Assembly: GCF_014269185.2 (NCBI RefSeq)
Contig: NZ_JABWRZ020000001.1
Coordinates: 2,443,001-2,507,000 of the forward strand
Direction of reading: 5' to 3'
From: Pseudomonas oryzicola
GTDB taxonomy: Bacteria > Pseudomonadota > Gammaproteobacteria > Pseudomonadales > Pseudomonadaceae
DNA: 64,000 bases
Below are positions 51,801 to 60,897 of the stretch, piece after piece (position 1 is the stretch's first letter; each line of letters opens with the position of its first letter). Both the position numbers and the translations under genes were made by a program. Below the pieces are notes generated by a model. The model was not told where the DNA came from. It did no database searches and saw only the letters and a program-made list of their open reading frames with translations.

Positions 51801-52977
51801 GCACAAGCGCCTGCAGGACGAGCAAAGTAAACAGCTGGCCGAGACGCAGAGCGACAGCATGCTCAAGGACGAGTTCTTTGCGGTGATGTCGCATGAACTG
51901 AAGCATCCGCTCAACCTGATTCAGCTCAACGCCGAGATTCTTCGTCGGCTACCGGCGGTACGCAACACGGTCCAGGCGAGCAAGGCCATCGCTACCATCA
52001 ACGACGCGGTGACCAGCCAGGCGCGCATCATCGACGACCTGCTCGACACGGCCCGCCTGCGCACCGGCAAGTTGAAACTGAAGAAACAGTTGCTGGACCT
52101 GGTCGGCCTGGTCAAGTCGATCCATGCCATCGCAGCGGAGGAGTACCCGTCGGCACGTATCACCCTCGAGCTGCCCCAGCCGGGCACCTCGCTGGTGGTC
52201 GATGGTGACCCGACGCGGATCGAGCAGGTGGTGTGGAACCTGCTCAACAATGCCCTGAAGTTCAGTGGCGAGAGAGCCCGCGTGCGGGTGATGCTGAGCC
52301 GCACGGAAAACTGCGCGCGTCTGGACGTGAGCGACAACGGGCCGGGGTTGTCCGCTGCCGACCTGTCCAGCATCTTCGAACTGTTCAAACAGGCCAGGCA
52401 TGCCAGCCACCGCCGCGATGGCCTGGGTATCGGCCTGGCCTTGGTCAGGCAGTTGGTCGAAGCCCATGGCGGTGCCGTGGTCGCCCGGTCGGCCGGGTTG
52501 GGGCATGGCTCGACCTTCAGCGTCGAGTTGCCGCTGTCGAACCAGGCTCAGCCCGAATTACCACCAGCCGACCCCTCCGAGGATGGTGATGGCCGGTTGA
52601 AAGGGTTGCGAGTGCTGCTGGTGGACGATTCGCCGGAAGTGGTCGACGTGATGCGCATGCTGCTGGAAATGGAAGACGCACTGGTCAGCAGCTACCTCGA
52701 CCCACGCCAGGCGCTGCAGGAGGCCGCCGAGAAACGTTTCGATGTGATCCTGACGGATATCGGCATGCCGGAAATGGACGGGCATGAGTTCGTCAGCGCC
52801 TTGCGCGAGAAAAAACAGCACCGTCTCACCCCGACGATCGCGCTGAGCGGTTACGGCACCCATCAGGCCAAGCGGGCAGACGAGGCGGCGCTGTTCGATC
52901 GTCGGCTGACCAAGCCGGTGCAGTACGACGAGCTGGTCGAAGCCATCGAAGCGGTTTGCCGCATCGGCCAGGCTTGA
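48844..52977 (+). CDS. CheB-CheR-PAS-histidine kinase-receiver fusion protein
   Basis: This 1377-residue protein holds five functions in a row. CheB-like methylesterase (about 24-210): GASAGG Ser, LHLSPDH His, GTGSDG Asp. CheR-like methyltransferase (about 235-500): VTNFFRDREAF, SAGCSTGEEAYSLA, FATDIDERAI, CRNLLIYLD. A PAS-like segment, then a Glu-rich coiled coil (about 670-735, EELKASNEEMQAINEEL) and two PAS domains (about 755-990). HisKA (His1017 in MSHELKHPLN), HATPase (NLLNNALKFS, GLGIGLALVRQL) and a receiver (Asp1305 in LTDIGMPEMDG). All catalytic residues are present. No transmembrane part. Its partners and target are unknown. Confidence 0.9.
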   Translation: MKRTITPSPSSKPERDGIVPSHLNFPVVGIGASAGGLAALKVFFEHMPANSDMAFVIVLHLSPDHESVADKILQACTAMPVIQVTGTSRIESNHVYVISPASQLAMNDGYLKVVPSARPLGRHIAIDLFFRDLADVHKEYSFCLVLSGTGSDGAVGLSRIKEQGGITIVQSPDDAEFDGMPVAAIATGMVDAVLPVAEIPHKLLELWRNTQTIKLPAPHDLKVAAQTEEHAREDAERVIQDILRTLRNRTGHDFKHYKRATVLRRIERRLQVTTQPDLPSYLRYLEETSDEAKKLLGDMLIGVTNFFRDREAFEALERHVLGSLLSARDEEDNREEVRIWSAGCSTGEEAYSLAILSAEHQKLESHPLKLQVFATDIDERAIAVGRAGLYSEAIVTDVPPMRLRQYFVKENEHYRVRKEVREKVLFAKHSLLSDPPFSQIDLIVCRNLLIYLDRDIQKEMLQMFHFALRPGGYLFMGSSESADACPELFTPVDKRNRIFRAKVGASVNRRAPTMPRGGFTLSSLAMPAPLVQVQRKFSYADIHNRAMAQQMPPSMIVDSNGDILHMNEGAGRFLRYVTGEVARNVMVLIMPELRLELRTTLFQAQQSGKATLSRKVRFSEGDADYWLDIAARPYKDDVTAQEVCTIVFNAAPVSIGEQMLEFDQLTENKVMASLESELQRTKLHLQETIEQSEVSSEELKASNEEMQAINEELRSATEELETSKEELQSINEELLTVNYELKSKVEETDKINDYLANLIASTDIATVFVDRNMHIRWFTPRAKDIFSMLPVDTGRSLLDITHRLDYPQLADDATAVYESLTMMEREVSSSDQRWYIARLLPYRSSEDHIDGTVLTFIDITKRREAEEDLRLGQERMRLVAESTQDFAIIILDGNGLVSDWNRGAEYIFGYTPEEIVGSHFSVLFTAEDQAADVPEAELRRAQEHGRAEDERWHVRKDGSRFYCSGETARLRGETAGFVKIARDLTGHKRLQDEQSKQLAETQSDSMLKDEFFAVMSHELKHPLNLIQLNAEILRRLPAVRNTVQASKAIATINDAVTSQARIIDDLLDTARLRTGKLKLKKQLLDLVGLVKSIHAIAAEEYPSARITLELPQPGTSLVVDGDPTRIEQVVWNLLNNALKFSGERARVRVMLSRTENCARLDVSDNGPGLSAADLSSIFELFKQARHASHRRDGLGIGLALVRQLVEAHGGAVVARSAGLGHGSTFSVELPLSNQAQPELPPADPSEDGDGRLKGLRVLLVDDSPEVVDVMRMLLEMEDALVSSYLDPRQALQEAAEKRFDVILTDIGMPEMDGHEFVSALREKKQHRLTPTIALSGYGTHQAKRADEAALFDRRLTKPVQYDELVEAIEAVCRIGQA

Positions 52978-52985
52978 AACCTTGG

Positions 52986-53010
52986 GCGGCCTGGTGCAAC
53001 ACAAGGCCGC
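52986..53010 (+). terminator. Hairpin after the fusion kinase gene
   Basis: GCGGCCT and AGGCCGC (7-bp stem, 11-base loop) lie nine bases after the stop codon. No T-run follows, so it is a weak terminator candidate. Confidence 0.4.
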
Positions 53011-53204
53011 TTGCCAGCAATTGGCGCCGCGGATGCAAATCCCACAGCAATATCGCGTCGAGGGTTCGGTAACCCGAATATCTTGTGCCCAAGTGCTTAA
53101 AGCATTTCGTCAGCGATAGCGAAATCACTTTCACTCCGCAGCGTTTGCCTTCGGTCATTAGTGAACACAGACCAACCTGTGTTAACCACATGAGGTGAAC
53201 GATC

Positions 53205-53624
53205 ATGGCTAGCAACGACGACAAACGCAGCAACCAGGGCGGCAGCGCCAACACCAACCCCGGCAACTTCGCCAACGATCGCGAGAAGGCATCGGAGGCC
53301 GGCCACAAGGGCGGCCAGGCATCGGGCGGCAACTTCAAGAATGATCCTGAACGCGCCGCTGAAGCCGGGCATAAGGGCGGGCAGATGTCAGGCGGTAATT
53401 TCAAGAACGATCCTGAACGTGCCTCGGAGGCCGGCCACAAAGGCGGGCAGATGTCCGGCGGCAATTTCAAGAACGACCCTGAACGCGCCTCCGAAGCAGG
53501 CCAGAAGGGTGGGCAGGCTTCCGGCGGCAATTTTGCCAACGACCGCGAGAAGGCCTCCGAGGCCGGCCGCAAAGGCGGCCAGCACAGCCATGGCGGCGGT
53601 CGCAACAGCGATGACAACCGCTGA
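53205..53624 (+). CDS. KGG-repeat stress protein (YciG/con-10 family)
   Basis: The 139-residue hydrophilic protein is made of five copies of a 22-residue unit such as NFKNDPERASEAGHKGGQMSG, each carrying the KGG motif of the general-stress YciG/conidiation-10 family. It has no hydrophobic core and should be disordered in water, like desiccation-protection proteins. Manganese catalase follows on the same strand and the YciF-like gene is close, which together suggest an RpoS-type stress island. The start follows GAGGT. Confidence 0.9.
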   Translation: MASNDDKRSNQGGSANTNPGNFANDREKASEAGHKGGQASGGNFKNDPERAAEAGHKGGQMSGGNFKNDPERASEAGHKGGQMSGGNFKNDPERASEAGQKGGQASGGNFANDREKASEAGRKGGQHSHGGGRNSDDNR

Positions 53625-53639
53625 TCACCATTGAACCGA

Positions 53640-53663
53640 CCGAGGCGGCCATGGCCGCCTCGG
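53640..53663 (+). terminator. Perfect palindrome between KGG protein and manganese catalase genes
   Basis: CCGAGGCGGCC-ATGGCCGCCTCGG is a 24-bp perfect palindrome, 15 bases after the KGG gene stop and 21 bases before the catalase start. As RNA it forms a strong hairpin that could set different levels for the two genes. Confidence 0.65.
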
Positions 53664-53684
53664 CACGCTGATGAGGATTTGCCA

Positions 53685-54563
53685 ATGTTCATGCACAACA
53701 AGCGACTGCAGTATACGGTTCGCGTCGCGCAGCCCAACCCAGGGCTGGCGAACCTGCTGCTGGAACAGTTCGGCGGGCCGCAGGGCGAACTGGCTGCAGC
53801 GATGCGCTACTTCACCCAGGCGGTGACCGAGGATGACCCGGGGCGCAAGGACATGCTGTTCGACATTGCCACCGAAGAGCTGAGCCACCTGGAGATCATC
53901 GGCTCGATCGTGGTGATGCTGAACAAGGGTGCCAAGGGGCGCCTGGCCGAAGGGGTGGAAGCCGAAGGCGAGTTGTACCGGTCGTTGACCGGGGCCGGCA
54001 ACGATTCGCATATCACCAGCCTGTTGTATGGCGGTGGTGCAGCGCTGGTGAACTCCGGTGGCATACCCTGGACCGCAGCCTACATCGACACCATCGGCGA
54101 GCCGACGGCGGACCTGCGTTCCAATATTGCCGCCGAGGCCAGGGCGAAGATCGTCTATGAACGCTTGATCAACGTCACCGATGACCCGGGTATCAAGGAT
54201 GCGCTGGGGTTCCTGATGAGCCGTGAAATCGCTCACCAGCTGTCGTTCGAAAAAGCCTTGCACTCGATCCAGCCGAACTTCCCGCAAGGCAAGCTGCCGG
54301 GCGACCCGGAAGTCAACCGCACCTATTTCAACATGTCCCACGGCGGCGAAATGCGCGGCTCATGGAACGAAGGCCAGGACTGGATCTATGTCGACCAGCC
54401 CGAGTCGGCGGTGAACGGAGGCGACGGAATGGCCACGGTGCAGCTCGACGAACAGTCGGCGGCAGCAGCCGAAGCGATGAAGGCCAGAACAATGTCCAAC
54501 CCCGAGTTGCAGCCCTTGACCGGGGCAGAACTGGGCAAGGTCAACGGCGACGAGCCGCTGTAA
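53685..54563 (+). CDS. Manganese catalase
   Basis: The 292-residue protein is a non-haem dimanganese catalase: GELAAAMRYFTQ (first Glu ligand), TEELSHLEIIGSIV (Glu and His), AEARAKIVYERL (Glu) and REIAHQLSFEKAL (His) provide the two-metal site in the four-helix bundle; NMSHGGEMRG and QDWIYVDQP are also family features. It decomposes hydrogen peroxide. ATG 53685 follows GAGG. The genes for KGG protein and DUF892 protein flank it. Confidence 0.95.
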   Translation: MFMHNKRLQYTVRVAQPNPGLANLLLEQFGGPQGELAAAMRYFTQAVTEDDPGRKDMLFDIATEELSHLEIIGSIVVMLNKGAKGRLAEGVEAEGELYRSLTGAGNDSHITSLLYGGGAALVNSGGIPWTAAYIDTIGEPTADLRSNIAAEARAKIVYERLINVTDDPGIKDALGFLMSREIAHQLSFEKALHSIQPNFPQGKLPGDPEVNRTYFNMSHGGEMRGSWNEGQDWIYVDQPESAVNGGDGMATVQLDEQSAAAAEAMKARTMSNPELQPLTGAELGKVNGDEPL

Positions 54564-54568
54564 TGACA

Positions 54569-54600
54569 CCCCGCAACGGATCATCCGATCCGCTGCGGGG
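54569..54600. terminator. Bidirectional hairpin terminator
   Basis: CCCCGCAACGGATC-ATCC-GATCCGCTGCGGGG is a 14-bp stem with one mismatch and a 4-base loop between two convergent genes whose stops are at 54563 and 54607. Confidence 0.7.
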
Positions 54601-54606
54601 CCCATT

Positions 54607-55116
54607 CTAGCGCTTGGCTTCGGCATCCGGATCGGCGGAGCGTGCCAGGAATGCCCGGGTGATTTCTGGCAGGTGCTCCTTCAGCCATAGGGCCATGGCT
54701 TCCTCTTCCTTCAGAATCGACCTGCATGCCTGCGCCGTGGCGCCGTCGCCAGCTGCCTCGGCCGCTTCGATCAGTACCGTGTAGGACGCGATCTCCATGT
54801 TCTCGAACACATAGCCGGACATGGCACCCTTGACCACCTCATCGCTCATGACCATGCCGCCGACGGCCTGGCCGAACGCCATGAGCTTGCCGGCCAGGTC
54901 CTTGAGGGTGGACGTACTGCCCCCCAACCGCTCGATGCATTCCAGCAGCAGACGTTGCTGGCCCTGGGTTTCTTCGATGTGCTGCACGATACGGCCCTTG
55001 AGCTGCGGGTAGTGCTCGAGGCGTTCGGCCTGGCCCTTGAGCATGCTTTCGGCCTGTTGCTCCATGGCATGGGCGTCGCGCAGCCAGTCCAGCAGGTTGT
55101 CTTGTACCGTTGCCAT
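54607..55116 (-). CDS. Ferritin-like DUF892 protein (YciE/YciF family)
   Basis: The 169-residue protein is all-helical: LLDWLRDAHAMEQQAESMLKGQAERLEHYPQLK, RIVQHIEETQGQQRLLLECIERLGG, SGYVFENMEIASYTVLIEAAEAAGD and EEEAMALWLKEHLPEI. It matches the ferritin-like YciE/YciF stress proteins, with acidic and His residues able to bind a di-metal centre. ATG 55116 follows GAGAGGT. It converges on manganese catalase and fits the same stress group. Confidence 0.85.
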   Translation of the reverse strand: MATVQDNLLDWLRDAHAMEQQAESMLKGQAERLEHYPQLKGRIVQHIEETQGQQRLLLECIERLGGSTSTLKDLAGKLMAFGQAVGGMVMSDEVVKGAMSGYVFENMEIASYTVLIEAAEAAGDGATAQACRSILKEEEAMALWLKEHLPEITRAFLARSADPDAEAKR

Positions 55117-55618
55117 TTCAAGTACCTCTCCGTTCCAGTGATAGGTACTGTTGGGAGGCCCGCAAGGGCTGGAACGGTCGAACCACTCGACGGATGGCAG
55201 CAGGAGCTGTGGAGCTAAAGGCCTGGGCAATCCACGTGGCAGCGGGCATGGCCGGTGGCATTTACCGCGGCGCCTGCATCGCGGATAAATCCGCTCCTAC
55301 ATGGTGAACCGCGCCGGATTCGGGCTTGCGCGGTACCGGTAGGAGCGGCTTCAGCCGCGATCACCGGCACAGCCGGTGCCAGCCAGCGCTTCGCCTGCTT
55401 CGCGGATAACTCCGCTCCTACGTGTGTGAGCCGCGCCGGCTTCGGGTTGACGCGTTACCTGTAGGAGCGGCAGCCGCGATCACCGGCACAGCCGGTGCCT
55501 TCCTGCACCGCAATGAATGTTCTGCGGCCAGCCGTCATCGCTGTTGAACGGAATCACCCACAGCTGGATCAACCCAGTGCGTCGTCCGTTTACATCCAGC
55601 CAAGTGGGAGCATATTCG
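55117..55618. repeat. Intergenic region with a cluster of REP elements
   Basis: No gene is seen. At least four REP copies occupy 55278-55500: GCGGATAAATCCGCTCCTAC (inverted), GTAGGAGCGGCTTCAGCC with GGCACAGCCGGTGCC, GCGGATAACTCCGCTCCTAC (inverted) and GTAGGAGCGGCAGCC, the last with a 3-base deletion in the first palindrome. The unit resembles the 44.5-kb array but is more diverged. Confidence 0.85.
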
Positions 55619-55837
55619 ATGGCCAAGTACCTGTACCTGATCAGCTACATTCTCGACAACCAACCGGGCACCTGTGAGTTGCGCAGCGACGAAGAGGACC
55701 TGAGCAGAGAGGTTGCACGCGACTACCTGCAGGGCCTTCACCGTACCGAGGCAACGTCTTTCACCGATGTGCAGGTGCAGCGCCTGGAACACGATCATCA
55801 GCCCAGCACCTCGCCGGGCCATTATCAGCAGCCCTGA
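55619..55837 (+). CDS. Small hypothetical protein
   Basis: ATG 55619 follows GGGAG. The 72-residue product begins MAKYLYLISYILDNQPGTCEL and ends with a Gln/His/Pro-rich tail. No family is recognised. It lies between a REP cluster and the convergent MscS gene. Confidence 0.5.
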   Translation: MAKYLYLISYILDNQPGTCELRSDEEDLSREVARDYLQGLHRTEATSFTDVQVQRLEHDHQPSTSPGHYQQP

Positions 55838-55871
55838 ACCTCACGCGGCATGAACGGGGCAGGACGCCCCT

Positions 55872-56996
55872 TCATGCTCCGCGGATACCCAGGCTCCCGC
55901 GGCCTTGCTCCTGAGCGCGGGTTTCCTCTGGCAGGGCAGTGACCTTGATCGCGCGCACCGGCACGGCGAACTGCGCACCGATCTTCGAGAAACGCTCAAG
56001 CAGGCGGAAGTTGATGGCCTGCTGAATGTCCATGTACAGGTTGTAGCCCGGGTCCTTGACGATGTACACGCACTCGAACTCCAGCGCCTCCTTGCCGAAG
56101 CCACGCAGGTGGGCGCGATCGAAGCGCACCTGCTCCTGCGCCTTGATGGCTTCTTCGACGATCGCCGGCGCCTTCTTCACCGCCTCGGTGGGTGTGTCGT
56201 ACGAAAGGCCGAACTCGAACACGATGCGCCGCTCCTGCAGGCGCTTGTAGTTCTGGATGGTGCTGCTGATCATGCTGGCGTTGGCCATCACGATCTGCTC
56301 GCCACCCAGGCTGCGAATGCGCGTGGTCTTCAGCCCGACGTGTTCCACCGTACCGGCCAGCGGGCCGATGACGATGAAGTCGCCCACTTCGAAGGGCTTG
56401 TCCACGGCGATCGACAACGAGGCGAACAGGTCACCGAGGATGTTCTGCACTGCCAGCGCGACGGCGATGCCGCCCACACCCAGGCTGGCGACGAAGGCGG
56501 TAATATTGACGCCCAGGTTGGACAGCATCGCCAGCAGCACCACGGACCACAGCAACACCCGCGCGCCCCAGGCCGACAGGGTGGCCAGCGCGCTGCCCTG
56601 GTTCAAGCCACTGCTGCCATGGCGTGCGAAGTAGCGGCTCAGGCCCAGGCCAATGGCGCGGTTGGCCCACAACCCGATCTGCAACGCCGCGACCACGAAC
56701 CACAGGCTGCCGACCCGCGTCAGCCAGCGCTCGGGCAGGTCGAGCATGCTCAGGCCGACCAGCAGCGAGGCGAGCAACAAGAGGAAATTGCTGGTGCCGG
56801 CGAGCACTTTGGCCAGCACCTGGCTCAGTGCGCCGTCGTGTTCGGACCAGCGCCGGACCCGGCGCAGCACGAAGCTGATGGTCGCCCGCGCGACCAGGAA
56901 GGTGCCGATGGCAACGGCCAATGCCAGCAACAGGTTGAGGATGGAAATGCCGAACAGCGTGGTATCGGCGAACAGTGCAATGATGCGGTCACTCAT
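55872..56996 (-). CDS. MscS-type mechanosensitive ion channel
   Basis: The 374-residue protein has about five membrane segments and the MscS pore helix GVGGIAVALAVQNILGDLFASLSIAVDKPFEVGDFI, with the small-residue packing pattern. The C-terminal cytoplasmic vestibule follows (VEHVGLKTTRIRSLGGEQIVMAN, the TTxIR and pore-side loops). It lets out solutes on hypo-osmotic shock. It is larger than E. coli MscS (286 residues) because of extra N-terminal helices. Confidence 0.9.
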   Translation of the reverse strand: MSDRIIALFADTTLFGISILNLLLALAVAIGTFLVARATISFVLRRVRRWSEHDGALSQVLAKVLAGTSNFLLLLASLLVGLSMLDLPERWLTRVGSLWFVVAALQIGLWANRAIGLGLSRYFARHGSSGLNQGSALATLSAWGARVLLWSVVLLAMLSNLGVNITAFVASLGVGGIAVALAVQNILGDLFASLSIAVDKPFEVGDFIVIGPLAGTVEHVGLKTTRIRSLGGEQIVMANASMISSTIQNYKRLQERRIVFEFGLSYDTPTEAVKKAPAIVEEAIKAQEQVRFDRAHLRGFGKEALEFECVYIVKDPGYNLYMDIQQAINFRLLERFSKIGAQFAVPVRAIKVTALPEETRAQEQGRGSLGIRGA

Positions 56997-57041
56997 GAGG
57001 GCTTGCCTCCTTCCGTCAGGGTCGGGTGACAGGGGCTGGGC

Positions 57042-57380
57042 CTACAGGCCCAGCATGTTGGCGTGCACGTAGTACATGATCCACAACGACAGCCCCACCA
57101 GCAGCACGATGATCACTACCGTGAACACCAGCGCCACCAGGCTCCAGCGTTGTTCGCGTGCCGTGGTCAGGTGCAGGAAGAACAGCATGTGCACCACGAT
57201 CTGCACCACCGCGCAGAGCAGCACCAGCAGGAAGGTAAGCTGGCGTGGCAGGCTCGGGTACATGGCCAGCCCGAAGGGCACGAGGGTGAGGATGGCGGCC
57301 AGCAGGAAACCCACGTTGTAGGATTGGTGGCTGCTCTGGCTGGCACCGGCACTGCTGTGGACCTGGCTTTCACTGGACAT
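57042..57380 (-). CDS. cyoD: Cytochrome bo ubiquinol oxidase subunit IV
   Basis: The 112-residue protein has three membrane segments (YNVGFLLAAILTLVPFGLAM, LLVLLCAVVQIVVHMLFFLHL, LVALVFTVVIIVLLVGLSLWIM) as in CyoD. It supports assembly of the oxidase. The ATG overlaps the cyoC stop by one base. No cyoE follows. Confidence 0.9.
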   Translation of the reverse strand: MSSESQVHSSAGASQSSHQSYNVGFLLAAILTLVPFGLAMYPSLPRQLTFLLVLLCAVVQIVVHMLFFLHLTTAREQRWSLVALVFTVVIIVLLVGLSLWIMYYVHANMLGL

Positions 57381-57991
57381 CAGATCACCCCGAACAGGTA
57401 GACGACGGTAAACACGCATACCCACACGATGTCGAGGAAGTGCCAGAACAGGCTCAGGCAGCTCAGGCGTGTGGAATTGACGCAGCACAGGCCGCGCTGC
57501 TGCACCTGGATCATCAGCAAGGCCATCCACACCAGGCCGACCAGCACATGCAGGCCATGGGTGCCGACCAGGGTGAAGAAGCCAGTCAGGAAGGCACTGC
57601 GCTGCGGGTCGGCACCTTCGGCAATCAGGTGGTGGAATTCGTTGAGTTCCATGGCGATGAAGCCCAGGCCGAGCAGGAAGGTCACCCCCAGCCACTGCAG
57701 CACCCGGCGTTTGTCCTTGCGGTGGTTGGCCAGCATGGCGTAGCCGTAGCTGATGCTGCTGAACAGCAGCAGGAAGGTTTCGACCAGTACATACGGCAGC
57801 TCGAAGATGTCCGCTGCGCTCGGCCCGCCGGCCACCGCCTGGCCCAGTACGGCATAGGTGGCGAACAGCGTGGCGAACAGGATGCAGTCGGTCATCAGGT
57901 AGATCCAGAAGCCGAACAGGCTCAGGGAGCCGGCATCCTCGTAGCCTTGCTCCTGCTGGTGGGCAGTTTCGTTCAGCACGATATGGGACAT
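57380..57991 (-). CDS. cyoC: Cytochrome bo ubiquinol oxidase subunit III
   Basis: The 203-residue protein has five membrane segments typical of ubiquinol oxidase subunit III ([77 protein letters not shown]). It stabilises the core. The gene is three bases after cyoB. Confidence 0.92.
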   Translation of the reverse strand: MSHIVLNETAHQQEQGYEDAGSLSLFGFWIYLMTDCILFATLFATYAVLGQAVAGGPSAADIFELPYVLVETFLLLFSSISYGYAMLANHRKDKRRVLQWLGVTFLLGLGFIAMELNEFHHLIAEGADPQRSAFLTGFFTLVGTHGLHVLVGLVWMALLMIQVQQRGLCCVNSTRLSCLSLFWHFLDIVWVCVFTVVYLFGVI

Positions 57992-57994
57992 GGT

Positions 57995-59968
57995 TCAGGC
58001 CTCCGCCAGCAGTTGCCGCCGTCTGGTTTCCACGCGCTCGACTTCTTCGGCCGACACGTAGTATTCGGTGTGCTGGTCATAGCTGCGCACCACCAGCGTC
58101 GCCACCGTGGCCAGCAGGCTGGCGATCACCAGCCACCAGATGTGCCAGACCAGGGCAAAGCCCATCACCGTGGCAAGCCCCCCGAGCACCACACCCAGGC
58201 TGGTGTTGCAAGGCATGTGGATCTTGCGGAAGTCTGCCTCCACCAGGGTCTTCACGCCTTTTTCCTTCATCCCCCAATAAGCGTCGATGCCATGCACCAC
58301 CGGTTGCTCGGCAAAGTTGTAGAACGGCGGCGGCGAGGCAGTGGCCCATTCCAGGGTACGGCCATCCCACGGGTCGCCGGTGTGGTCGCGGTTTTCGTGG
58401 CGCTTGCGGATGCTCACCACCAGTTGCATGACCTGGCAGGCCACGCCGCACAGGATGATCAGCACACCCAGCATCTCCAGCAGCAGGAATGGCCGCCACT
58501 GCGGCACGTCGAAGTGGTTCAGGCGCCGGGTCATGCCCATGAAACCGAGGAAGTAGGAGGGCATGAAGGCGCAATAGAAGCCGACCAGCCAACACCAGAA
58601 CGCCGCGCGGCCCAGCGGGTCGTAGAGCTTGAAGCCGAAGGCCTTGGGGAACCAGTAGGTCAGCCCGCACAGGTAGCCGAACACCGCACCGCCAATGATC
58701 ACGTTATGGAAATGCGCGACCAGGAACAGGCTGTTGTGCAACAGGAAGTCCGCACCCGGCACCGCCAGCAGTACACCGGTCATGCCGCCGATGCTGAAGG
58801 TGACGATGAAACCTACGGTCCACAGCATCGGTGTCTCGAAGCGCACCCGCCCACGGTACATGGTGAACAGCCAGGTGAAGATCTTCACCCCGGTCGGCAC
58901 GGCAATGATCATGGTCATGATGCCGAAGAACGCGTTGACGTCGGGCCCGGCGCCCATGGTGAAGAAGTGGTGCACCCAGACGATGAACGACAGCACGGTG
59001 ATGACGATGGTCGCCCACACCAGCGAGTAGTAGCCGAACAGGCGCTTGCGCGAAAACGTCGATGCCACTTCGGAGAAGATGCCGAAGGCCGGCAGGATCA
59101 GGATGTACACCTCCGGGTGGCCCCAGGCCCAGATGAGGTTGATGTACATCATCGGGTTGCCGCCCAGTTCGTTGGTGAAGAAGTGCATGCCCAGGTAACG
59201 GTCCAGGGTGAGCATGAACAGCGTCGCGGTGAGGATGGGGAAGGCCGCCAGGATCAGGACCGAGGTGCACAGCACGGTCCAGGTGAACACCGGCATGCGG
59301 AACAGGGTCATGCCGGTGGTGCGCATCTTGAGGATGGTGACGAAGAAGTTCAGGCCCGTGAGCAAGGTGCCGATGCCGGATATCTGTAGCGACCAGATGT
59401 AGTAGTCCACGCCGACCCCCGGGCTGTAGCCGATGCCGGACAACGGCGGGTAGGCGACCCAGCCGGTGCGGGCGAACTCGCCGATGCCGAGGGAAATGTT
59501 GACCAGCAGGGCACCGGCAACGAACAGCCAGAAACTGACGGCGTTGAGGAACGGGTAGGCCACGTCGCGGGCACCGATCTGCAACGGCACCACGATGTTC
59601 ATCAGGCCGACCACGAACGGCATGGCCATGAAGAAGATCATGATCACCCCGTGGGCGGTGAAGATCTGGTCGTAGTGCTCCGGTGGCAGGTAGCCCGGCG
59701 AGCCGTCGGCGGCCATGGCCTGCTGGGTGCGCATCATCAGCGCGTCGGCGAAACCGCGCAGCAGCATCACCAGGGCGACCACGATGTACATCACGCCGAT
59801 GCGCTTGTGGTCCACCGAGGTGAACCATTCCCGCCACAGGTACGTCCACTTGCGCTTGTAGCTGATCGCCCCTACGCCGCCGATGCCGATCAGCCCGACC
59901 ACCGCCAGGGTGTACATGATGATGGGCTCGCCGAGAGGGATGGCATCCCAGGTCAGTTTTCCGAACAT
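57995..59968 (-). CDS. cyoB: Cytochrome bo ubiquinol oxidase subunit I
   Basis: The 657-residue catalytic subunit has the full haem-copper core: [15 protein letters not shown] (His ligand), [17 protein letters not shown] (CuB His and the cross-linked Tyr), [10 protein letters not shown] (the two CuB His) and [12 protein letters not shown] (haem His ligands). About 15 membrane segments. It reduces oxygen to water with ubiquinol and pumps protons. Second gene of cyoABCD. Confidence 0.95.
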   Translation of the reverse strand: MFGKLTWDAIPLGEPIIMYTLAVVGLIGIGGVGAISYKRKWTYLWREWFTSVDHKRIGVMYIVVALVMLLRGFADALMMRTQQAMAADGSPGYLPPEHYDQIFTAHGVIMIFFMAMPFVVGLMNIVVPLQIGARDVAYPFLNAVSFWLFVAGALLVNISLGIGEFARTGWVAYPPLSGIGYSPGVGVDYYIWSLQISGIGTLLTGLNFFVTILKMRTTGMTLFRMPVFTWTVLCTSVLILAAFPILTATLFMLTLDRYLGMHFFTNELGGNPMMYINLIWAWGHPEVYILILPAFGIFSEVASTFSRKRLFGYYSLVWATIVITVLSFIVWVHHFFTMGAGPDVNAFFGIMTMIIAVPTGVKIFTWLFTMYRGRVRFETPMLWTVGFIVTFSIGGMTGVLLAVPGADFLLHNSLFLVAHFHNVIIGGAVFGYLCGLTYWFPKAFGFKLYDPLGRAAFWCWLVGFYCAFMPSYFLGFMGMTRRLNHFDVPQWRPFLLLEMLGVLIILCGVACQVMQLVVSIRKRHENRDHTGDPWDGRTLEWATASPPPFYNFAEQPVVHGIDAYWGMKEKGVKTLVEADFRKIHMPCNTSLGVVLGGLATVMGFALVWHIWWLVIASLLATVATLVVRSYDQHTEYYVSAEEVERVETRRRQLLAEA

Positions 59969-59973
59969 GTGCG

Positions 59974-60897
59974 TTACTCCTTGCCGGGTTGTGGCGCATC
60001 ACCTTGTGGGTCGCTCAGGCGTCGCTCGACCTCGCGCGAGCGCTTGACGCCGTGGTACTTGTCGATCAGCGACTGGAACAATTGCGTGTCGACCGCGGCG
60101 TAGTGCTCGACCGGGTGGGCGACACTGGGCTTGGCCAGCTGCGTGTAGCTGGCCTGGTCGAGGCGGCGCTGCGAACCGCGCACCTGCGCCACCCAGGCGT
60201 CGAAACCGGCCGGGTCGAGGGCGAGGGCCTTGAAGTGCATGTTGGAGAAACCGGGGCCGTTGTAGTTGGCGGCGATGCCGGTATAGCTGCCGGCATGGTT
60301 GGCGATCAGGTGCAGCTGCGTCTGCATGCCGGCCATGGCGTAGATCTGCCCGCCCAGGGCGGGGATGAAGAACGAGGTGATGGCACCGTCCGAGGTCACC
60401 CGGAAGTCCACCGGCGTGTCCACCGGCATGGCCAGTTCGTTGACCGAGGCAATGCCCAGTTCGGGATAGACGAACAGCCACTTCCAATCGGTGGCGATCA
60501 CCTGCACCTTGAGCGGGCGGGCGTCGGACTGCAGCGGGCGGTAGGGGGCCAGCGCATGGGTGGAGCGCCAGGTGACGATGCCGAGGACGATGATGATGAC
60601 CAGCGGCACGCCCCAGACCACCAGTTCGATAGCCCGCGAGTGGCTCCACTCCGGTGTATACCGCGCTTTGACGTTGGAGGCCCGGTAATGCACCGAGAAC
60701 ACCAACGCCATGATCATCACCGGGAGGACCACGATCAGCATCAGCAGCGTGGCGAGGATGATCAGGTTGCGCTGCTCCAGGCCGACCTGGCCCTTGGGGT
60801 TGAACAGCACCATGTCGCAACCCGACAACTGCAGCGCGATACCCCCGAGCACCAGCAGGCCGAGCAGCCTGGCGGCTTCCGTATATGCCTTTGCCAT
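59974..60897 (-). CDS. cyoA: Cytochrome bo ubiquinol oxidase subunit II
   Basis: The 307-residue protein has a lipoprotein-like signal ([14 protein letters not shown]), two membrane segments ([20 protein letters not shown] and [20 protein letters not shown]) and a cupredoxin domain. The CuA-binding cysteines are absent, and the segment [28 protein letters not shown] is the ubiquinol-oxidase form. First gene of the operon; its promoter lies in 60898-61118. Confidence 0.93.
   Translation of the reverse strand: MAKAYTEAARLLGLLVLGGIALQLSGCDMVLFNPKGQVGLEQRNLIILATLLMLIVVLPVMIMALVFSVHYRASNVKARYTPEWSHSRAIELVVWGVPLVIIIVLGIVTWRSTHALAPYRPLQSDARPLKVQVIATDWKWLFVYPELGIASVNELAMPVDTPVDFRVTSDGAITSFFIPALGGQIYAMAGMQTQLHLIANHAGSYTGIAANYNGPGFSNMHFKALALDPAGFDAWVAQVRGSQRRLDQASYTQLAKPSVAHPVEHYAAVDTQLFQSLIDKYHGVKRSREVERRLSDPQGDAPQPGKE

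Noticed and set aside
48844..52977. Possibility that the CheB-CheR fusion marks a chemotaxis gene cluster
   Set aside because: No CheA, CheW, CheY or chemoreceptor gene is in the neighbourhood; the protein carries its own kinase and receiver.
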